A stretch of DNA of 33,661 nucleotides from positions 1 to 33,661 of the forward strand of contig JASGCW010000038.1 of assembly GCA_030053945.1 (NCBI GenBank), read 5' to 3'. A program made the position numbers and the translations under genes. Origin of the DNA: Limnohabitans sp. Lineage in GTDB: Bacteria; Bacteroidota; Bacteroidia; Flavobacteriales; Flavobacteriaceae. The notes beneath the pieces were generated by a model. It saw only the letters and a list, made by a program, of their open reading frames with translations. It was not told the DNA's origin and did no database searches. Of this stretch, positions 8,957 to 20,052 are shown piece by piece; positions within the stretch are counted from its first letter, which is position 1, and every line of letters begins with the position of its first letter.

Positions 8957-9877
8957 CTATTGTTCGATAGTTATAATTACATTCCCTTTTTTATGCCCTT
9001 TATCTACATATTCGTGAGCTTGAATTATTTCTTCTAATGGGAAAATTTTATCAATGATGCTTTTTATTTTCTTGTGTTCAAACCATTTTTTAAGTAATTC
9101 AAGATGGGTTTTACTTTCTTTTGCAACATCCAGGCTATCTACAGTTACGAACTTGCCAGAAGATGAAAGTAATTTCTTTGCTATTTTTTTATCCATTTTC
9201 CCCACACAATCAAAAATGATGTCAAATTTTGAAGTGATTTCTTCAATTGGTTTTTCATCATAAGCCCATATTTCGTCAGCACCTAATTCTTTGATCCAAG
9301 AGGTATTTGGTTTGCTACATACAGCAGTCACTCTAGCATTATAAATTTTTGCTATTTGTACAGCAGATGTTCCAACAGCTCCAGATGCTCCATAAATAAG
9401 TACTTTTATTTCTTTTTTTTCCATAATTCCTGCTTTTTCTAAAAAGTAGATTGCGGTGGTTCCTCCAAAAGGTAATGCAACTGCTTCTTCAAATGTGGCA
9501 GTATCTGGCATTGACAGTATTGCAGCATTTTCTTTTATAGTTAAGTATTCTGCATTAGAGCTAAATTTCATTCCAGTCATACCGAAAACTTTATCACCAA
9601 TTTTAAATTGAGATGTTTCATTGTTAATTTCTTCAACGATTCCAGCAAAAACAACTCCTAATATTGGTTTCCGAGGTTTGTTAAAACCTAAAACGAGTCT
9701 CATTATTATTTTCATAAAACCTTCTACTGCAAGACCTCTAACACGAATGTCAGCCGAATTTACTGCTGAGGTTTTAACTTTAATTAATAGCTCATCTTTT
9801 TTAGGAATAGGTTTTTTGATTTCTTCTAGTTGTAACACACTAGGTGGACCGTATTTTGTGCAAATTACTGCTTTCAT
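8957..9877 (-). CDS. NAD(P)-dependent alcohol dehydrogenase, quinone oxidoreductase type
   Basis: A 306-residue medium-chain dehydrogenase/reductase. The N-terminal GroES-like domain (1-120: PPSVLQLEEI, VKTSAVNSADIRVRG, GVVFAGIVEEI, FKIGDKVFGM) lacks the cysteine cluster of a structural zinc site and the classical catalytic zinc ligands. This places it with the zinc-free quinone oxidoreductases. The Rossmann domain has the nucleotide motif YGASGAVGTSAVQIAK (162-177). The C-terminus (KIFPLEEIIQAHEYVDKGHKKGNVIITI) is the normal family end. It reduces a quinone, enone or aldehyde with NAD(P)H in the cytoplasm; the substrate cannot be read from sequence. It is about 20 residues shorter than most relatives, without a visible gap. 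It appears to be transcribed alone. Confidence 0.88.
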   Translation of the reverse strand: MKAVICTKYGPPSVLQLEEIKKPIPKKDELLIKVKTSAVNSADIRVRGLAVEGFMKIIMRLVLGFNKPRKPILGVVFAGIVEEINNETSQFKIGDKVFGMTGMKFSSNAEYLTIKENAAILSMPDTATFEEAVALPFGGTTAIYFLEKAGIMEKKEIKVLIYGASGAVGTSAVQIAKIYNARVTAVCSKPNTSWIKELGADEIWAYDEKPIEEITSKFDIIFDCVGKMDKKIAKKLLSSSGKFVTVDSLDVAKESKTHLELLKKWFEHKKIKSIIDKIFPLEEIIQAHEYVDKGHKKGNVIITIEQ

Positions 9878-9974
9878 TTTGATGTTTTCTTAGACAAGTT
9901 ATTAGACATTTTTTTTGTTTTTTAGTTACAAGATTTAATGTGAATAAAATGTTAAAGTAATAGATAGATTTAGA

Positions 9975-10096
9975 GTAACTATTCAGCCTATCAATTTTCT
10001 GACTATTCAGATATTTCTTTATTGACTTGAATAACTTAAAATGACAATCCAGAAGCTTCGGGATTGTCATTTATATAACTTGCTCTGAATAGTTAC
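9975..10096. mobile_element. MITE with IS66-like ends and 8-bp target duplication
   Basis: A 122-bp non-coding element bounded by 12-bp perfect inverted ends GTAACTATTCAG (9975-9986 and 10085-10096). It is flanked by a perfect 8-bp direct repeat GATTTAGA (9967-9974 and 10097-10104), so it inserted as a transposon. GTAA ends and 8-bp duplications are what IS66-family transposases produce; that assignment is from family knowledge. It contains a long near-perfect hairpin at 10039-10072 (12-bp arms around the palindrome GAAGCTTC). It encodes no transposase, so movement would need one supplied in trans. A second element with the same ends lies at 24853-25085. Confidence 0.85.
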
Positions 10097-10183
10097 GATT
10101 TAGATTTTTACACTTTTCAAAAAATGTAATCGAGTTGGTTTTTTGTGCTAATGCTTTTTATTTGAAAATTTAAAGTTTACAGA

Positions 10184-10210
10184 TAAAAAAAGCGACCTAC
10201 AGGTCGCTTT
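10184..10210 (-). terminator. Rho-independent terminator of icd
   Basis: A perfect 10-bp stem AAAGCGACCT / AGGTCGCTTT (10189-10198, 10201-10210) with a 2-nt spacer lies 3 bp past the icd stop codon. In the minus-strand direction it is followed by a run of seven T. Confidence 0.88.
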
Positions 10211-10213
10211 ATG

Positions 10214-12947
<2,734 letters not shown>

Positions 12948-15900
12948 ATGAAAAAAAACTACTTTAAAACGATGAAGTTATTAAATGTACTTCGGATAGG
13001 ACATTTTTTAACTTTATTAACTTTGATGTCCTCTTTGGATGTTTTATCTCAAAATTTTTCTGACAATACTCCCGGTACTGGAAAAACGATTGTTTTGCCA
13101 GCAGAAGTTACTGCGGTTAGAATTCGTATCTGGGGTGCAGGTGGAGCTGGTGGTGGTAGCACTGCGAATGCAAGCGGCGGAAGTGGCGGCGGCGGCGGCG
13201 GATACACGGAGAAAACTTTTAATGCATTTGCTGGGGATGTAATCACTTATGATGTGGGTAGCCCAGGAGCGGCTAGTGTTGGCGGTAATGGTACAAGTGG
13301 TACTCAGTCAAGAGCTAATCATTCTTCATTAGTATTACCAATTATAGCTGGGGGTGGTACTGGCGGTTTTGCAAACTCTGGTGCTGTAGGTACTGGAGGC
13401 GTAGCTTCAAATGGTGATATAAATACTAATGGTTCTAACGGTATTTTAGGTGGTACTTCTGGAGGCAATGGTGGTAACGCTGGAGGCACTGGAGGAGGCA
13501 CTGGAGGTCTTGGGATTCAAAATGGTAATGGAAGTATCGGTAATCCGCCTGGCGGAGGTGGTGGAGGTGGTGAGAAAAATGGAGCCACAAATACCTCTGG
13601 CGGTAATGGAGCATCGGGACGTTTTGAGATATATTACACTTTTTGTGGTAATCCTCCTACTGGTTTGTCTGCTTCTTCAATTGCACCTAATTCAGCAACT
13701 ATTTCATGGACAAATCCAACCCCACTGCCTGCTAGTGGAACACAATATTATTATAATACAACAGGAATAGCACCTATAGCTACAACTACACCAACAGGAA
13801 GTGTTGCCTCTGGTGTAGCTAGTGTTAATTTAACTGGATTGACTCCTGAAACAATATATTACTTTTGGGTTAGATCTAATTGCGGTACAAACCAAAGTAG
13901 TTGGGTAGCATTGCCTACATTTACAACTTTGCCTTGCGCTGGATATCCAAATACTTTAGCGGTTACTTTTCTTGGAAGTACAACAGCTACCGTTTCTTGG
14001 TTATCAGGCTCTCCAGCCCCTACTAATGGATATGAGTATTTTTACAATACTACTGGTACAGCACCAATTGCGTCATCAATAGGAACAACAACTATGAGTA
14101 CGAGTGCTTCGCTTACTGGTTTAACTGAAAATACTACATATTATTTCTGGGTAAGAGCAATTTGTAATGCTACGGAGAAAACAAGTTGGATAGCTCTGCC
14201 TACTTTTAAAACAAATCCTTGTGCTGGTAATCCTACAGGTATAACTATTAATAGTATAACAGGAACTTCGGCGGTATTAAATTGGACAGCTGCTGTACCT
14301 GCTCCTGCAGCAGGATATGAATATTATTATAGTACAAGTAACACACCTCCTGGAGCAGCCCCTACGCCATTATATGCTGTTGGTCCTGGTATTACTACAG
14401 CAAATATAACAGGATTGACAGCTAACACTACATATTATGTATGGGTTAGATCTGTTTGTGATGCTTCAAACAAGAAGACATGGATAGGATCTTTTGTTTT
14501 TAGTACAAGTTGTGCGGGTGATCCTCTTAACATATACACAAATGTTCAAAGTCAAACTAGTGTTCTTATAGGATGGACAGCTGGTAATCCAGTTCCAAGT
14601 AATGGTTATGATTATTATTATTCTACATCTAATATTCCTCCAGGTGCAGCAAGTGGAACTACTATGACAACTAGTGTAACAGTAACAGGTTTAACTGCTG
14701 GAGCAATTTATTATATTTGGGTGCGGTCTAAATGTAGTTCAACAGATTTGAGTTGGATTGGACCTTTACAATTAGATTTACCTACTTGTAGCACATTTGG
14801 TACAGGAACGGGAACATCTACCTTTGGATGTGCTAATGTTTTAGCGGGTGAATTAGGTTCGGTTACACTAGCAGATCCTGCTCCTATGGCTTGCGCAACA
14901 GGAATTTCAAGTGTAAATTTAGAAGCTAAATATCTACCTCTTGGAGAAACTACATCTTATACTGTTTCTTCAATACCGTATGCACCTCCATATCAATTTG
15001 GTTGTTTAAAAAATCCTATAAGTGTAAATACAGACGATGTTTGGTCTCCAATTGTTAATTTGCCTTTCAACTTCTGTTTTTATGGCAATAATTATAACAA
15101 ATGTTTAATTGGCTCAAATGGTGTAATCACTTTTGATACAGTAACCAATACGCCAGGAGGGACTTGCTTGTGGTATATGAATGCTGTTAATGGTAATAAT
15201 GGAAATTTACCTCAATCAGCTAATACAACTTTAATAACAAATGCCATCTTTGGAGTTTTTCATGATATAGATCCTAATGCTCCTGGAATTAAAAGTATAG
15301 GTTGGGAACTTATTACTTTAAATTCAGGCTGTAGAGCACTTGTTGCTTCTTGGGAAAACGTGCCTATGTACTCGACTGCTTGTAATTCGAGCCTATATAC
15401 AGGTATGATAGTTTTGTATGAAAATACAAATGTTATCGAAGTATATGTGAGAGAAAAAAATGTTTGTGCAACTTGGAATGAAGGAAATGCTGTTATAGGA
15501 ATTCAAAATGATACAGGAACAATTGCTACGGTTCCACCTAATAGAAATGTACTTGATCCAGACTGGACAACCACAAATGAAGCTTGGAGATTTACTCCTT
15601 CAGGAGCATCTTTAACCACAATTAATTGGTATTTAGGTCCTACTGCAACAGGAACACCTATAGCAACTAGTACTAATGTGATAAATGTAAATCCTGCTGT
15701 AACAACTACCTATACTGCAGCTGTTACATACACATTTTGTAACGGTCAAACTCAAACTGAAATTGATAATACGACAGTTACAATAAATGGTTCAAATAAG
15801 ATTTGGAATGGATCTGTAGATACTGATTGGAACAAAGCTAATAACTGGACACCTGTAGGAGTACCTACTAATTTAGATTGTGTAGATATTCAAGATGTTC

Positions 15901-17543
15901 CAAATGATGCTATAATTTCAGGGACAAGTTATAATGGAGTATGTTATAATTTAAAAGTACGAGATAATGCTTTGTTGGATATTTTTTCAACAAACAATTT
16001 AGTAGTTACTGATAAAATTACAGTTGAACCTAATGGATTGTTTAGATTGAATAATAGTTCTAATTTGGTTCAAATAAATAATGTAACTAATACAGGTAAT
16101 ATTCAACATTTGAGAAACGTAAATATAAGACGCGATGATTATGTTTATTGGTCATCACCAGTAGCTAGTTTTTCATTAGGATCAATATCTCCAGGAACTA
16201 CTTCTAATTATTTGTATAAATGGCTTCCGTCAAGGACTAGACCTTATGCAAGTAATTTTGGAGATTGGTCTAATACTACAGAAAATATGGTTTTAGGTAA
16301 AGGGTATATTGTTCGTGGACCAAATGCATTTTCAGCAACTGTTCCAGCAATATTAACTTCTACCATTATTGGAATTCCTAACAATGGAAATATTACCTCT
16401 GCCATAAGTAGAGATACCTATAATGGTGCGAATTATACCTATGTAAATGGTACAGGTTCTACAGTAACTGTAACAGCAGATGACGATAACTGGAATTTAA
16501 TAGGGAATCCTTATCCGTCATCATTAAATGCAGATAAATTTTTGACTGCAAATACAAACATAGCAGGTTATGTGAAATTATGGTCTCATGGGACATTGCC
16601 AAGTAATATGCAAGCTGATCCTTTTTATGCTGATTTTGGGTATAATTATACTCCAGCAGATTATCATACCTATAATTTAGGTGGTACAAATGCTGGTCCT
16701 GGAGTGTTTAATGGAAATATTGCTTCTGGTCAAGGATTCTTTGTGCTTATGAATAATTCGGCATCTACGCCTGGAACAGTAAGCTTTAATAATTCTATGA
16801 GAAGGAACGCTTCTAATATAGCTTATGATAATAGTAATTTTTTCAGAGGTGGTTCAGCTAATAATGTAGTTTATGAAAAAAATAGAATTTGGTTGGATAT
16901 AATCAATGCTTCAAATAGATCTAATGTAAGAACACTTATAGGTTATATAGATGGAGCTACAGATCAATCTGATAGATTATATGATGCTAAAACTGATGAG
17001 AAAATGAGTTTTAATATTTATTCTTTGCTTAATAATGAAATGCTAACTATTCAAGGAAAAGCATTGCCTTTTTCTGATCAGGATAGAGTTCCTGTAGGAA
17101 TAATGGTTCCGCAAAGTGGCGATTATCAAATTGGTATTGGAGCAGTAGATGGTTTATTTGCAAATTCTTCACAAGCTATTTTGTTAGAAGATAAATTGCT
17201 TAATGTAACTCATAATTTGAGAAGTAAACCTTATAGTTTTAAAGCGGATAAAGGAAAAGTTGATAATCGATTTGTGTTAAAATACATTGATAAATCATCA
17301 AGTAATGAAAATAATGTAAATGATATAAAAGTTTATGTTGCAGATCAAGTTATAGTTAAATCATCAACTGAAAAAATAAAAGAAATTGCAGTCTATGATG
17401 TGCTTGGAAAAAGAATAATGAACTATGAAAATATTTATGCAAATGAATTTGTGTTAGATGGATTAAAACCTGTTTCAGATGTGTTTTTAGTAAAGGTAGT
17501 TTTGGTTAATGATGAAACTACTACAAGGAAAATAATCTATTAA
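12948..17543 (+). CDS. Large T9SS-secreted adhesin with glycine-rich and FN3 domains
   Basis: A 1531-residue surface protein. Residues 1-35 are a signal peptide. Residues 36-225 form a glycine-rich domain with runs such as GGSGGGGGGYTEK and GGGGGGGEKNG. Four fibronectin type III repeats follow, starting near residues 232, 328, 424 and 522; each opens with CxGxP and ends with TYYFWVRSNC-like strands. Residues 612-945 are a Cys-containing beta region (LPFNFCFYGNNYNKCLIGSNGV) with CHU_C/Ig-like stretches. A WNGSVDTDWNKANNW segment (about 950) is common in flavobacterial surface proteins. The last 75 residues (KSSTEKIKEIAVYDVLGKR ... TTTRKIIY) are a type A T9SS sorting domain, so it is exported by PorU-type processing and anchored at the surface or released. 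A role in adhesion or gliding is inferred. Confidence 0.92.
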   Translation: MKKNYFKTMKLLNVLRIGHFLTLLTLMSSLDVLSQNFSDNTPGTGKTIVLPAEVTAVRIRIWGAGGAGGGSTANASGGSGGGGGGYTEKTFNAFAGDVITYDVGSPGAASVGGNGTSGTQSRANHSSLVLPIIAGGGTGGFANSGAVGTGGVASNGDINTNGSNGILGGTSGGNGGNAGGTGGGTGGLGIQNGNGSIGNPPGGGGGGGEKNGATNTSGGNGASGRFEIYYTFCGNPPTGLSASSIAPNSATISWTNPTPLPASGTQYYYNTTGIAPIATTTPTGSVASGVASVNLTGLTPETIYYFWVRSNCGTNQSSWVALPTFTTLPCAGYPNTLAVTFLGSTTATVSWLSGSPAPTNGYEYFYNTTGTAPIASSIGTTTMSTSASLTGLTENTTYYFWVRAICNATEKTSWIALPTFKTNPCAGNPTGITINSITGTSAVLNWTAAVPAPAAGYEYYYSTSNTPPGAAPTPLYAVGPGITTANITGLTANTTYYVWVRSVCDASNKKTWIGSFVFSTSCAGDPLNIYTNVQSQTSVLIGWTAGNPVPSNGYDYYYSTSNIPPGAASGTTMTTSVTVTGLTAGAIYYIWVRSKCSSTDLSWIGPLQLDLPTCSTFGTGTGTSTFGCANVLAGELGSVTLADPAPMACATGISSVNLEAKYLPLGETTSYTVSSIPYAPPYQFGCLKNPISVNTDDVWSPIVNLPFNFCFYGNNYNKCLIGSNGVITFDTVTNTPGGTCLWYMNAVNGNNGNLPQSANTTLITNAIFGVFHDIDPNAPGIKSIGWELITLNSGCRALVASWENVPMYSTACNSSLYTGMIVLYENTNVIEVYVREKNVCATWNEGNAVIGIQNDTGTIATVPPNRNVLDPDWTTTNEAWRFTPSGASLTTINWYLGPTATGTPIATSTNVINVNPAVTTTYTAAVTYTFCNGQTQTEIDNTTVTINGSNKIWNGSVDTDWNKANNWTPVGVPTNLDCVDIQDVPNDAIISGTSYNGVCYNLKVRDNALLDIFSTNNLVVTDKITVEPNGLFRLNNSSNLVQINNVTNTGNIQHLRNVNIRRDDYVYWSSPVASFSLGSISPGTTSNYLYKWLPSRTRPYASNFGDWSNTTENMVLGKGYIVRGPNAFSATVPAILTSTIIGIPNNGNITSAISRDTYNGANYTYVNGTGSTVTVTADDDNWNLIGNPYPSSLNADKFLTANTNIAGYVKLWSHGTLPSNMQADPFYADFGYNYTPADYHTYNLGGTNAGPGVFNGNIASGQGFFVLMNNSASTPGTVSFNNSMRRNASNIAYDNSNFFRGGSANNVVYEKNRIWLDIINASNRSNVRTLIGYIDGATDQSDRLYDAKTDEKMSFNIYSLLNNEMLTIQGKALPFSDQDRVPVGIMVPQSGDYQIGIGAVDGLFANSSQAILLEDKLLNVTHNLRSKPYSFKADKGKVDNRFVLKYIDKSSSNENNVNDIKVYVADQVIVKSSTEKIKEIAVYDVLGKRIMNYENIYANEFVLDGLKPVSDVFLVKVVLVNDETTTRKIIY
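13641..14780 (+). repeat. Four tandem FN3-encoding units
   Basis: Four consecutive coding units of about 290 bp, beginning near 13641, 13928, 14218 and 14512, encode diverged fibronectin type III domains. Each carries a CxGxP start, a YxYYYxTS/T strand and a TTYYxWVRS strand. They are similar at the protein level but clearly diverged in DNA, so they are not recent duplications. Confidence 0.8.
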
Positions 17544-17560
17544 ATAATCTATAAACCACT

Positions 17561-17599
17561 AAAAAGACCTCTTCTTTAAATAGTAGGGGTCTTTTTTTA
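17561..17599 (+). terminator. Terminator of the adhesin gene
   Basis: The stem AAAAAGACCTC / GGGGTCTTTTT (17561-17571 and 17586-17596, one G-T wobble) is followed by further T. It lies 17 bp after the adhesin stop codon. Confidence 0.8.
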
Positions 17600-17634
17600 T
17601 AATCAAAATATCAACAGGGCATTTTTATATTTTT

Positions 17635-17642
17635 TACTTTTG
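17635..17642 (+). promoter_or_regulatory. Bacteroidetes-type -7 box for umuC-umuD
   Basis: TACTTTTG matches TAnnTTTG exactly and lies downstream of the adhesin terminator, about 145 bp before umuC. It would give a long leader that includes the period-12 repeat at 17679-17724. No clear -33 box is seen. Confidence 0.4.
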
Positions 17643-17678
17643 TATTAGAATGATGAAAGTAGGAAGATGGTGCTTTGG

Positions 17679-17724
17679 CACTTCGAGAGCCACTTCGACA
17701 AGCTCAGTGTGACACTCAGTGTCC
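17679..17724 (+). repeat. Period-12 intergenic repeat in the umuC leader
   Basis: Two adjacent pairs of 8-bp direct repeats, each with a 12-bp period: CACTTCGA at 17679 and 17691, then CTCAGTGT at 17703 and 17715. The inner 24 bp (17691-17714) resemble a short intergenic repeat that I have seen dispersed in Bacteroidota genomes (from memory). Confidence 0.6.
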
Positions 17725-17786
17725 ATTTAGCAAGCTTTGGAAGAATGAAGATTGAAGATGTAGTTGGATTTATTATCTAATATTTT

Positions 17787-19052
17787 ATGTACGCACTAGT
17801 TGATTGTAATAATTTTTTTGTGTCTTGTGAGCGAGTTTTTCAGCCACAATTTGCAAATAAACCCGTTGTTGTTTTGTCAAACAATGACGGCTGTGTTATA
17901 TCACGTAGTGAAGAGGCGAAAGTGTTAGGGATTCCTATGGGCGCACCTGAATTTCAATACAGAGAATTGTTGCGTAATAATGAAGTGAAAGTTTTTTCTT
18001 CAAACTATACTTTATATGGTGATTTAAGCGCTCGTGTTATGGATGTTCTTAAAGATTTTACTCCAAATGTTGAGGTGTATAGTATTGATGAGGCGTTTTT
18101 GAATTTTAATCATATTTCTATTGTTGATTATGCTGACTATGGTTTGCAAATGAAGCAGCGTATTCAAAAATGGGTGGGTATTCCAGTTTGTATAGGTTTT
18201 GCAAAAACCAAAGCATTGTCGAAAGTAGCTAATGCTATTGCTAAAAAGTTTAAAGAACGAACTGGAGGTGTCTATGTTATAGATACGGAAGAAAAACGAA
18301 TAAAAGCATTGAAATGGCTTAAAATTGAAGATGTTTGGGGTATAGGTAGAAGGTTGTCGAAAAAATGTAAGGCTAAAGGAATTGTGACTGCTTATGATTT
18401 TACTCAGCAAGAACATTTTTCTTATATTAAGCAAATAATGGGGGTTGTTGGAGAAAGACTGCGTTTAGAGTTAATGGGAGAAAGTGTGCTAATGTTAGAA
18501 ACACCATTGGAAACTAAGAAAGGTATAGCTGTTACAAGAAGTTTTGAAAAAGCCATACATAATTTTGAAGAAATAAAAGAGCGAATTTCTACTTTTGCTA
18601 CAGTAGCTTCAGAAAAACTTAGAAAGCAAAAATCTTGCTGTTATGGTATTTCTGTTTTTGTATTAAAAAAATGCGATGTAAAAGAAAGAAGGAATTCCTA
18701 TTTGTCTAATTATAAAACAATTCCATTTGCTACACAATCAGCACTTACTTTAAGTCAAAAAGCTGTTGAAGGTTTGCAAGCGATTTTTGAAGAAGGAGTA
18801 AGTTATACTAAAGCAGGAATTATTCTGACAGAAATTATCACTCAAGATCAAAAACAGTTTCATTTGTTTGAAGAAGAAAATCCTAAACACGAGAAGTTAA
18901 TGAAAGTGATGGATACTTTCAGGTTGAAGACTGGTGAGAGAAAGATCAAAATAGGAAATCAAGATTTAGAAAGAACTTGGAAAATGAAACAAAATCATTT
19001 GTCTAAGAGATGTACAACAAATGTTAATGAAATGCTGATTGTGAAATGTTAG
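17787..19052 (+). CDS. umuC: DNA polymerase V catalytic subunit UmuC (Y family)
   Basis: Error-prone translesion polymerase, working with processed UmuD at stalled forks. Its 421 residues match the E. coli length (422). Catalytic residues are in place: Asp6 in MYALVDCNNFFVSCE, and Asp101-Glu102 in VYSIDEAFLNF. The palm and fingers contain VVLSNNDGCVISRS and VCIGFAKTKALSKVANAIAKK. The helix-hairpin-helix (EDVWGIGRRLSKKCKAKGI) and little-finger region (GIAVTRSFEKAI) follow. Unusually, it comes before umuD and overlaps it by 7 bp (ATGTTAG), the reverse of the classical umuD-umuC order. Expression is probably damage-induced, but no known SOS box can be identified here. Confidence 0.95.
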   Translation: MYALVDCNNFFVSCERVFQPQFANKPVVVLSNNDGCVISRSEEAKVLGIPMGAPEFQYRELLRNNEVKVFSSNYTLYGDLSARVMDVLKDFTPNVEVYSIDEAFLNFNHISIVDYADYGLQMKQRIQKWVGIPVCIGFAKTKALSKVANAIAKKFKERTGGVYVIDTEEKRIKALKWLKIEDVWGIGRRLSKKCKAKGIVTAYDFTQQEHFSYIKQIMGVVGERLRLELMGESVLMLETPLETKKGIAVTRSFEKAIHNFEEIKERISTFATVASEKLRKQKSCCYGISVFVLKKCDVKERRNSYLSNYKTIPFATQSALTLSQKAVEGLQAIFEEGVSYTKAGIILTEIITQDQKQFHLFEEENPKHEKLMKVMDTFRLKTGERKIKIGNQDLERTWKMKQNHLSKRCTTNVNEMLIVKC

Positions 19053-19480
19053 ATTCGAAAAAAATACATTTTTTTATTCCTGATACAGAAAATTCAATGG
19101 ATATGCCTTTTGTTTCGTCAGGAATTAAAGCGGGATTTCCATCGCCTGCGGCAGATTTTGATGAAGTTCGCATAAGTTTAGACCAAATTGTGGTTAAAAA
19201 TAAATCGGCTACTTTTTATGCAAAAGCGAGTGGTAATTCGATGATAGGGGCAGGGATAAGTGATGGTGATATTTTGGTTATTGATAGAAGTTTAGAGCCT
19301 GCAAATAATAAAATAGTGGTTTGTTGTGTTGATGGTGAGTTTACAGTTAAACGCATCAAGATAGAAAAGCAAATTGTTTGTCTTGTTCCTGAAAATGATG
19401 ATTTTGAGCCAATTTACATTACAGAAGACAATCAATTTGTTATTTGGGGAATAGTGACTTACGTACTCAAGAAGATATAA
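19046..19480 (+). CDS. umuD: UmuD-like self-cleaving subunit (S24 peptidase family)
   Basis: A 144-residue LexA/UmuD-type protein that, after self-cleavage, forms the accessory subunit of polymerase V. The cleavage site is Ala29-Gly30 in IKAGFPSPAADF (E. coli UmuD has Cys-Gly at this point). The catalytic dyad is Ser65 in ASGNSMIGAGISDGD and Lys102 in GEFTVKRI; spacing is the same as the E. coli Ser60/Lys97 pair. There is no DNA-binding domain, so it is not a LexA repressor. Its start codon lies inside the umuC stop region, so the two are translationally coupled. A terminator follows directly. Confidence 0.94.
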   Translation: MLDSKKIHFFIPDTENSMDMPFVSSGIKAGFPSPAADFDEVRISLDQIVVKNKSATFYAKASGNSMIGAGISDGDILVIDRSLEPANNKIVVCCVDGEFTVKRIKIEKQIVCLVPENDDFEPIYITEDNQFVIWGIVTYVLKKI

Positions 19481-19481
19481 A

Positions 19482-19510
19482 AAAAAATCCCGAGGTTATC
19501 GGGATTTTTT
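19482..19510. terminator. Bidirectional terminator between umuD and rplS
   Basis: Perfect 12-bp arms AAAAAATCCCGA (19482-19493) and TCGGGATTTTTT (19499-19510) with a 5-nt loop. A/T tracts on both sides serve both converging genes. Confidence 0.9.
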
Positions 19511-19531
19511 TTATGCACTTTAGAAAGTAGA

Positions 19532-19882
19532 TTATCTTCTTCTTTCTTTGATTTTTGCTTTTTTACCAGTAAGGTCTCTAAAGTAGTAGATACGAGCTCT
19601 ACGAACTTTACCATATTGGTTAACTTCGATTTTTTGTAAAGCTGGCATATTCACTGGGAAAATACGCTCTACACCTACAGCACCTGACATTTTACGGATT
19701 GTAAAAGTTTCAGTAGCTCCAGTTCCTCTTCTTTGGATTACAACTCCTTTGAAGAACTGAGTTCTTGTTTTTTCACCCTCTTTAATTTCATAGTACACAG
19801 TGATAGTATCACCAGCACCAAATGCAGGGAAATCTTTCTTTGCAGATAATTCGTTGTTTACGAAATCTAATAAACTTGCCAT
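19532..19882 (-). CDS. rplS: Ribosomal protein L19
   Basis: A 116-residue protein of the large subunit, at the interface with 16S rRNA. It aligns along its length with bacterial L19: [55 protein letters not shown] and the basic end [19 protein letters not shown]. It lies downstream of trmD on the same strand, the conserved order seen in many bacteria. A repeat element and a promoter-like box with a 71-nt leader separate the two genes, so it can also be expressed on its own. Confidence 0.97.
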   Translation of the reverse strand: MASLLDFVNNELSAKKDFPAFGAGDTITVYYEIKEGEKTRTQFFKGVVIQRRGTGATETFTIRKMSGAVGVERIFPVNMPALQKIEVNQYGKVRRARIYYFRDLTGKKAKIKERRR

Positions 19883-19953
19883 TTTTTTTAATATTATGGA
19901 TTAAATCTGAGCAACATTCACGGTTTTCGCCAGAGGTTGGTCAAATGTGGGTG
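19883..19953 (-). ncRNA. Candidate structured leader of rplS
   Basis: The 71-nt stretch between the -7 box and the rplS start is less AT-rich than other leaders here. It can form a stem ACATT/AATGT enclosing GGC-GAAA-ACC-type pairing. Autoregulatory leaders have been described for ribosomal protein genes in Flavobacteria, and I believe L19 is among them, but I cannot match a covariance model by eye. Confidence 0.35.
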
Positions 19954-19961
19954 CAAAGATA
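19954..19961 (-). promoter_or_regulatory. Bacteroidetes-type -7 box for rplS
   Basis: Reads TATCTTTG on the minus strand, an exact TAnnTTTG match, 71 bp upstream of the rplS start. The -33 region is only T-rich. Confidence 0.5.
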
Positions 19962-19988
19962 ATAAAAAATTTGAGATAAGAAATTTTT

Positions 19989-20052
19989 AGTCGCAGTTTT
20001 CAGTATTTAGTTATCAGTTTCTCTACTGAATACTGATAACTGTGACTGAACA
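19989..20052 (-). repeat. Inverted CTGAA/ACTG repeat at the trmD 3' end
   Basis: Arms 19989-20007 and 20029-20047 are complementary at 17 of 19 positions around a 21-nt loop. Both arms are made of CAGT-TTCAGTATT units. The repeat starts directly at the trmD stop codon (gene strand TAG-TGTTCAGT). No T run follows, so it is not a standard terminator. Confidence 0.7.

Noticed and set aside
9840..10070. Open frame of 76 codons on the minus strand
   Set aside because: It runs through the MITE at 9975-10096 and into the start of the dehydrogenase gene. It has no family likeness and is explained by the element and AT-rich spacer.
13049..13770. Overlapping frames rich in Pro or Gly on both strands within the adhesin gene
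   Set aside because: They are shadows of the glycine codons of the real gene; GGT/GGC repeats give long open frames in other phases.
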